Assembly: GCF_002413825.1 (NCBI RefSeq)
Contig: NZ_DHXT01000108.1
Span: 1 to 17,267 of the forward strand
DNA: 17,267 bases
Direction of reading: 5' to 3'
DNA from: Rhodoferax sp. UBA5149
GTDB taxonomy: Bacteria; Pseudomonadota; Gammaproteobacteria; Burkholderiales; Burkholderiaceae_C
Shown: positions 13,575 to 17,267 of the stretch, in pieces
How the letters are laid out: the number at the start of each line of letters is the position of its first letter
Numbering within the stretch: position 1 is the stretch's first letter
Program-made: the position numbers and the translations under genes
The notes under the pieces: generated by a model
The model's input: only the letters and a program-made list of their open reading frames with translations
Database searches by the model: none
Told to the model about the DNA's origin: nothing

Positions 13575-16500
13575 GTGAAAATGGTTAAGAACCTGAATAT
13601 CTTTGCGTGGCGCTCGCTCAAGACCCGGGTGACACTTTTCACGCTGATCATTTTTCTGATCAGCATCTGGTCGCTGGCCTTCATCGCCAGCCGGATGCTG
13701 CGCGAGGGCATGCAGCGCGTGCTGGGCGAACAGCAGTTCTCGACCGTGTCTTTGGTCGCCGAGGATATCAATCGACAACTCCTTGACCGGATTAAATCGC
13801 TGGAACTCATCGCCAGCGTCATTTCCCCGGCCATGCTGGCCAGCCCGGCCGATCTGCAGAACTTGCTGGACCAGCGTTTCTCCCTGCTCGGTCTTTTCAA
13901 CGCGGGCATGACGGTCGTTCGCGCGGATGGCACGGCCATTGCCGATGTCCCGCTCTCGTCAGGTCGACTCGGCGTCAACTACCTGCACAGGGAGTTCATC
14001 GCGGCCGCGCTCAAGGAGGGCAAGGCCACGATCAGCCGACCGCTCATGGGCCCCAAGCTGAAGGCGCCGGTTTTCACCATCACGGTGCCCATTCGTGATA
14101 CGCAAGGCCAGGTGATTGGCGCCGTGGGCGGCGTGACGAACCTGGGCATCCCCAATTTCCTGTATCAAATCACCGAAAGCCGCTACGGCAAGACCGGTGG
14201 CTATCTGCTGATCGCACCGCAGTACCGGCTGGTGGTCACCGCGTCCGACAAAAGCCGCATCATGGACCCGCTCCCGGCCCGCGGCATCAGCCCGTTAATC
14301 GACCGGTTCGTGCAGGGCTACGAGGGTTCTGCCGTCCTCGTCAATCCCCGTGGCGTGGAAGTGCTGGCGTCGGCCAAGGGTGTTCCTGCGGCGGGTTGGC
14401 TGGTGGCGTCCCAACTGCCCACGGCGGAGGCCTTCGCGCCGCTGCACGATATTGTGCAGCGCATGCTGCTGGCCGCGCTCTTGCTGACCCTGCTGGCGGG
14501 TGGTCTGACCTGGTTGATGCTAAGACGCCAACTCGCACCCATGCTGGCGGCCGTGCAGACGCTGTCGAGCTTGTCGGCTGCCAAGCAGCCGGTGCAACTC
14601 TTGTCCATCGCCCGGCCCGACGAAGTCGGGCAGTTGATCGGCAGCTTCAACCACCTGCTGGAAACCCTGGGGCAACGCGAGGCTTTGCTGCGGCAAATCC
14701 TGGATACCTCCAGCGTCGCGATCTTTCTCGTCGATGGGGCAGGCCGCATCACACAAGCCAACCAGCGCATGGCCGAGATGTTCGGGTGCCCGCTCGAAAC
14801 GCTGGAAGGCAGTGAATACGTCGCCTTGGTACACCCGGCGGAGCGCGAGGTCGCGCGCCAGAAGATGCTGGCCTTGCTGGCCAGCGCAGTTCCTTCGGCG
14901 GATCTGGACCGACTTTATTGGCGCGCGGACCAGACCGAGTTCTGGGGCCACCTGACGGGCAAGCGTTTTCTCGGCGCCAACGGCGAGCAACGCGGCCTGG
15001 TCGGCGTCCTTGCCGATGTCACCGAGCGCAAGCAGGCGGCGGAAGAGCTTCGCATCGCCGCCACGGCCTTCGAGTCCAACGAAGCCATCATCATTACCGA
15101 TGCGGAGAAAGTGATCCTGCGGGTCAATCGCGCTTTCACCGAGATGACCGGCTATACGGCGCAAGAGGCCGTGGGTCAGAAGCCCCGCCTGCTCCGTTCC
15201 GGCCGGCACGGCGCAGCCTTCTATGCCGCCATGTTGCAGAGCATCGCGCTGAATGGAACCTGGCAGGGAGAAATCTGGAACCGGCGCAGGAGCGGCGAGG
15301 TGTTCCCCGGCTGGCTCAACATCACGGCCGTGAAAGATGAGGCGGGGCTGACGACCCACTACGTGGGCGCCTTCAGTGACATCACCGCCCGCAAGACCGC
15401 GGAAGACCAGATTCAGAGTCTGGCTTCTTCCGACCGGTTGACCGGCCTGCCCAATCGCCTGATCCTGATGGACCGGCTGGAACAAGCGCTGACCACCGGT
15501 TTGCGTCACCATCGCCAAGGCGCGCTGTTGTTCGTCGATCTGGATGACTTCAAAACCCTCAACGACACCCTCGGCCATGCGAAGGGCGACCTTTTGTTGA
15601 CACAGGTCGCCCAACATCTGCTGGCCAGCGTGCGCGAGGGCGACACGGTGGCCCGGCTCAGCGGCGACGAGTTCGTGGTGCTGCTGGAGGGGCTGAGCGA
15701 GAACGCGCGCGACGCCGCCACCCAAGCCGAGGCCAGGGCTGAGAAGATCCTCAAGACGCTGGACCAGACCTACCAACTGGCCGATGGCCGGCATCACAGC
15801 ACCTGCAGCATAGGCATCACCCTGTTTGGCAGCGAACAACAAAAAAGTGTTGAAGAGCCTTTGAAGCGGGCCGAACTGGCGATGTACCAGGCCAAGGCCG
15901 CAGGTCGCAACACCCTGCGCTTCTTTGACCCGCAGATGCAGGCCGTCGTCACGGCCCGTGCCGCGCTGGAGATGGGTTTGCGTGAGGCGGTGTTGAAAAA
16001 CCAGTTCATCCTTCACTACCAGGCGCAAGTGTCGGGCGAACGCCGCATCACCGGGGTTGAAGCCCTGGTGCGATGGGAGGACCCCCTGCGTGGCAGGGTG
16101 TCGCCGGCCGAGTTCATTCCACTGGCCGAGGAAACCGGCTTGATCCTTCCCCTGGGTCGCTGGGTTCTGGAAACGGCCTGTACCCAGTTGTCACTCTGGG
16201 CCGGGCAACCCGAGATGGCGCACCTGACGGTGGCGGTGAATGTCAGTGCCCGTCAGTTTCGCCAGTCGGACTTTGTGGACCAGGTGCTGGCGGTACTTAA
16301 GCGCACCGGCGCCAACCCGCATCGGCTCAAGCTGGAGTTGACCGAGAGCTTGCTGGTCGCCAATGTCGAGGACATCATTACCAAGATGAGCGCACTGAAG
16401 GGCAATGGCGTGGGCTTCTCGCTGGATGACTTTGGCACCGGCTATTCGTCGCTCTCTTACTTGAAACGACTGCCGCTGGATCAGCTGAAAATCGACCAGG

Positions 16501-16721
16501 GCTTCGTCAGAGACATCCTGGTCGACGCCAACGATGCGGCGATTGCCAAGATGGTGGTCGCCTTGGCCGATAGTTTGGGCCTGGCGGTCATCGCCGAAGG
16601 GGTCGAGACCGAGGCGCAGCGGGAGTTCCTGGCGGGCCTGGGCTGTCATGCCTACCAGGGCTATCTGTTTGGCCGGCCGTTGCCGATCAAAGAGTTCGAG
16701 GCGTTTGTCGCGCGGGGTTGA
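13575..16721 (+). CDS. Membrane-bound Cache-HAMP-PAS-PAS-GGDEF-EAL cyclic-di-GMP protein
   Basis: Predicted 1048 residues from GTG 13575 (AAGG nine bases upstream); an ATG at 13581 is an alternative. Order: cytoplasmic tail; helix 19-39; periplasmic dCache-like sensor about 45-295 (VVRADGTAIADVP, KAPVFTITVPIRD, GKTGGYLLIAP); helix 297-315; HAMP-like linker about 316-370; PAS about 372-490; PAS about 496-612; GGDEF about 620-785; EAL about 800-1045. The cyclase active site is SGDEF (696-700), an accepted variant, with an inhibitory-site motif REGD (687-690) at the canonical five-residue spacing. The EAL domain keeps EALVRW (829-834), NVSARQF, ELTES (921-925), DDFGTGYS (from 951), LKIDQGFV and AEGVET, so both activities look possible. 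Cache sensors usually bind small metabolites outside the membrane; the ligand is unknown. It is convergent with the flavin reductase remnant. Confidence 0.93.
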   Translation: MKMVKNLNIFAWRSLKTRVTLFTLIIFLISIWSLAFIASRMLREGMQRVLGEQQFSTVSLVAEDINRQLLDRIKSLELIASVISPAMLASPADLQNLLDQRFSLLGLFNAGMTVVRADGTAIADVPLSSGRLGVNYLHREFIAAALKEGKATISRPLMGPKLKAPVFTITVPIRDTQGQVIGAVGGVTNLGIPNFLYQITESRYGKTGGYLLIAPQYRLVVTASDKSRIMDPLPARGISPLIDRFVQGYEGSAVLVNPRGVEVLASAKGVPAAGWLVASQLPTAEAFAPLHDIVQRMLLAALLLTLLAGGLTWLMLRRQLAPMLAAVQTLSSLSAAKQPVQLLSIARPDEVGQLIGSFNHLLETLGQREALLRQILDTSSVAIFLVDGAGRITQANQRMAEMFGCPLETLEGSEYVALVHPAEREVARQKMLALLASAVPSADLDRLYWRADQTEFWGHLTGKRFLGANGEQRGLVGVLADVTERKQAAEELRIAATAFESNEAIIITDAEKVILRVNRAFTEMTGYTAQEAVGQKPRLLRSGRHGAAFYAAMLQSIALNGTWQGEIWNRRRSGEVFPGWLNITAVKDEAGLTTHYVGAFSDITARKTAEDQIQSLASSDRLTGLPNRLILMDRLEQALTTGLRHHRQGALLFVDLDDFKTLNDTLGHAKGDLLLTQVAQHLLASVREGDTVARLSGDEFVVLLEGLSENARDAATQAEARAEKILKTLDQTYQLADGRHHSTCSIGITLFGSEQQKSVEEPLKRAELAMYQAKAAGRNTLRFFDPQMQAVVTARAALEMGLREAVLKNQFILHYQAQVSGERRITGVEALVRWEDPLRGRVSPAEFIPLAEETGLILPLGRWVLETACTQLSLWAGQPEMAHLTVAVNVSARQFRQSDFVDQVLAVLKRTGANPHRLKLELTESLLVANVEDIITKMSALKGNGVGFSLDDFGTGYSSLSYLKRLPLDQLKIDQGFVRDILVDANDAAIAKMVVALADSLGLAVIAEGVETEAQREFLAGLGCHAYQGYLFGRPLPIKEFEAFVARG

Positions 16722-16760
16722 TGACCGCTGCGTGGCGGGACACGGTCACCTGCACCGCCC

Positions 16761-17071
16761 TTATCGCATCTTCGATGGCAGCTTGATCGTCTCGCCAGCC
16801 ACCATGAAGACGCCCCGCCCCGGTGATGCAGCGTGCGCGTCGCCTTGAGCGCCGTGAAGCTGAAGTCATGGCCGCTGACGACACAACCCACCAGCGGCGG
16901 CTCGAACTCCATCATGGTGTGCCACGACATCGTCATGACGTTGGCCCGGCCTTTGTGCGAGGTCGTGAGCAAGACCACCGGTCCGGGCTCCAGCAGACCG
17001 TAGACCTTGGACAGGGGGTAAGCGCGCGTGGGCCATGTCGACACCTCTGTTAATTGTGCATCCTGAGCCAT
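16761..17071 (-). pseudogene. Flavin reductase family protein, internally deleted and frameshifted
   Basis: From ATG 17071, residues 1-79 are a good N-terminus of an FMN-binding flavin reductase-like split-barrel protein (YPLSKVYGLLEPGPVVLLTT, KGRANVMTMSWHTMMEFEPP, CVVSGHDFSFTALKATR). The frame then jumps directly to what looks like the family's C-terminus: TLHHRG, and, in the other frame, GVFMVAGETIKLPSKMR followed by TAA at 16761-16763. The central 80-100 codons expected for this family (length from memory) are absent, and restoring the C-terminal frame needs one base added in the G-run on this strand (C-run at 16811-16823). Left uncorrected, the frame runs on to 16661, beneath the EAL gene. 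Such proteins normally reduce flavins or bind FMN; this copy has lost most of its fold and is very likely dead. Confidence 0.8.
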
Positions 17072-17073
17072 TG

Positions 17074-17136
17074 ATTCAAGCTTTTCAGGCCGCTAGCCCC
17101 CGTCAAATATGCGTGAGAAGCTATTTATTTCATAGC
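17074..17136 (-). repeat. Interspersed palindromic repeat, copy 5 (between the RND gene and the flavin reductase remnant)
   Basis: On the minus strand it starts with GCTATGAAATAAATAGC (17120-17136), then TTCTCACGCATATT, TGACGGGGGCTAGCGGCC, TGAAAAGCTTGAA. This is the best-preserved copy together with 6163-6222. The left end supplies the TGA stop of the upstream RND gene (17130-17132), and the right end stops 2 bases before the start codon of the flavin reductase remnant. Confidence 0.82.
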
Positions 17137-17267
17137 GTCTGCTGTGCTGCGACGGCAGCCGGCGTTCGCCGCAAGCGGGCCATGACGCGCTGGATCAGGT
17201 GCTCCAGATCGTCAATATAGGTGAACACGGCCGGCACCACCAGCAGGCTCAGCAGCGTCGAGGTGAT
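17130..17267 (-). CDS. RND efflux transporter, C-terminal end (partial)
   Basis: The frame is open to the right edge; only the last 45 residues are present. ITSTLLSLLVVPAVFTYIDD, then LEHLIQRVMARL, is the typical end of AcrB/HAE-type inner-membrane pump subunits: the last transmembrane helix (S-T-x-L-S-L-x-V-V-P-x-x-F) followed by a short cytoplasmic tail. These proteins export drugs, solvents or metals by proton exchange within a tripartite complex; the membrane-fusion and outer-membrane partners would lie off the window. The tail ends RTPAAVAAQQTL, and the TGA stop lies inside an interspersed repeat, so the original C-terminus may have been altered. The subfamily cannot be told from this fragment. 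Confidence 0.8.
   Translation of the reverse strand: MTSTLLSLLVVPAVFTYIDDLEHLIQRVMARLRRTPAAVAAQQTL

Noticed and set aside
14520..16028. Very long open frame on the minus strand under the GGDEF-EAL gene
   Set aside because: Gln/His/Arg-rich shadow translation typical of antisense frames in GC-rich genes; the plus strand holds clear domains.

Overview
The window reads as a chromosomal segment of a betaproteobacterium of the Comamonadaceae (Rhodoferax/Polaromonas type). This rests on GC-rich coding sequence, recognisable family variants (TfpZ-PglL pilin module, DUF3717-DUF1289 protein, YaeQ, YibF-like GST) and a roughly 55-60 bp interspersed repeat of a kind I recall from that family (from memory, not checked). 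Genes are dense and no intergenic gap exceeds about 180 bases. I see no rRNA, tRNA, CRISPR array or intact transposase.

Layout. 1-2458 (+): the 3' part of a TfpX/TfpZ-type type IV pilin accessory gene and a PglL-type O-oligosaccharyltransferase, probably the tail of a major-pilin locus lying off the left edge. 2466-2954 (-): moaC (molybdopterin synthesis). 3091-4755 (+): BepA-like M48 metalloprotease with signal peptide and TPR region, overlapping tail-to-tail with a small four-helix membrane protein (4723-5076, -). 5141-5653 (-) and 5747-6175 (+): a conserved hypothetical gene and a DUF3717-DUF1289 gene, divergent. 6271-8081 (-): yaeQ and an AAA/DUF4143 ATPase, with an AT-rich, palindrome-bearing upstream region. 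8234-10010 (-): a short beta-rich orphan ORF and purB. 10107-10721 (+): GST. 10736-11968 (-): a catalytically degenerate HD-GYP protein. 12060-13396 (+): rfaE2 and a SUMT-type methyltransferase with overlapping ends. 13575-16721 (+): a 1048-residue Cache-HAMP-PAS-PAS-GGDEF-EAL protein. 16761-17267 (-): a flavin reductase pseudogene and the C-terminal end of an RND efflux pump.

Most genes are housekeeping or envelope functions that do not form one pathway. Loose themes are cell-surface biogenesis (pilin glycosylation, outer-membrane protein quality control, LPS heptose) and cyclic-di-GMP (an apparently active GGDEF-EAL protein near a dead HD-GYP relative).

The most interesting signal is the interspersed repeat. 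I find five copies: 2045-2097, 2646-2702, 3113-3167, 6163-6222 and 17074-17136. All five touch protein-coding sequence. One lies inside moaC. Two lie in the same reading frame and encode a hydrophobic helix, one in PglL and one in the signal peptide of the M48 protease. Two supply the stop codon of the gene they abut. This suggests a mobile or formerly mobile palindromic element that repeatedly becomes part of proteins.
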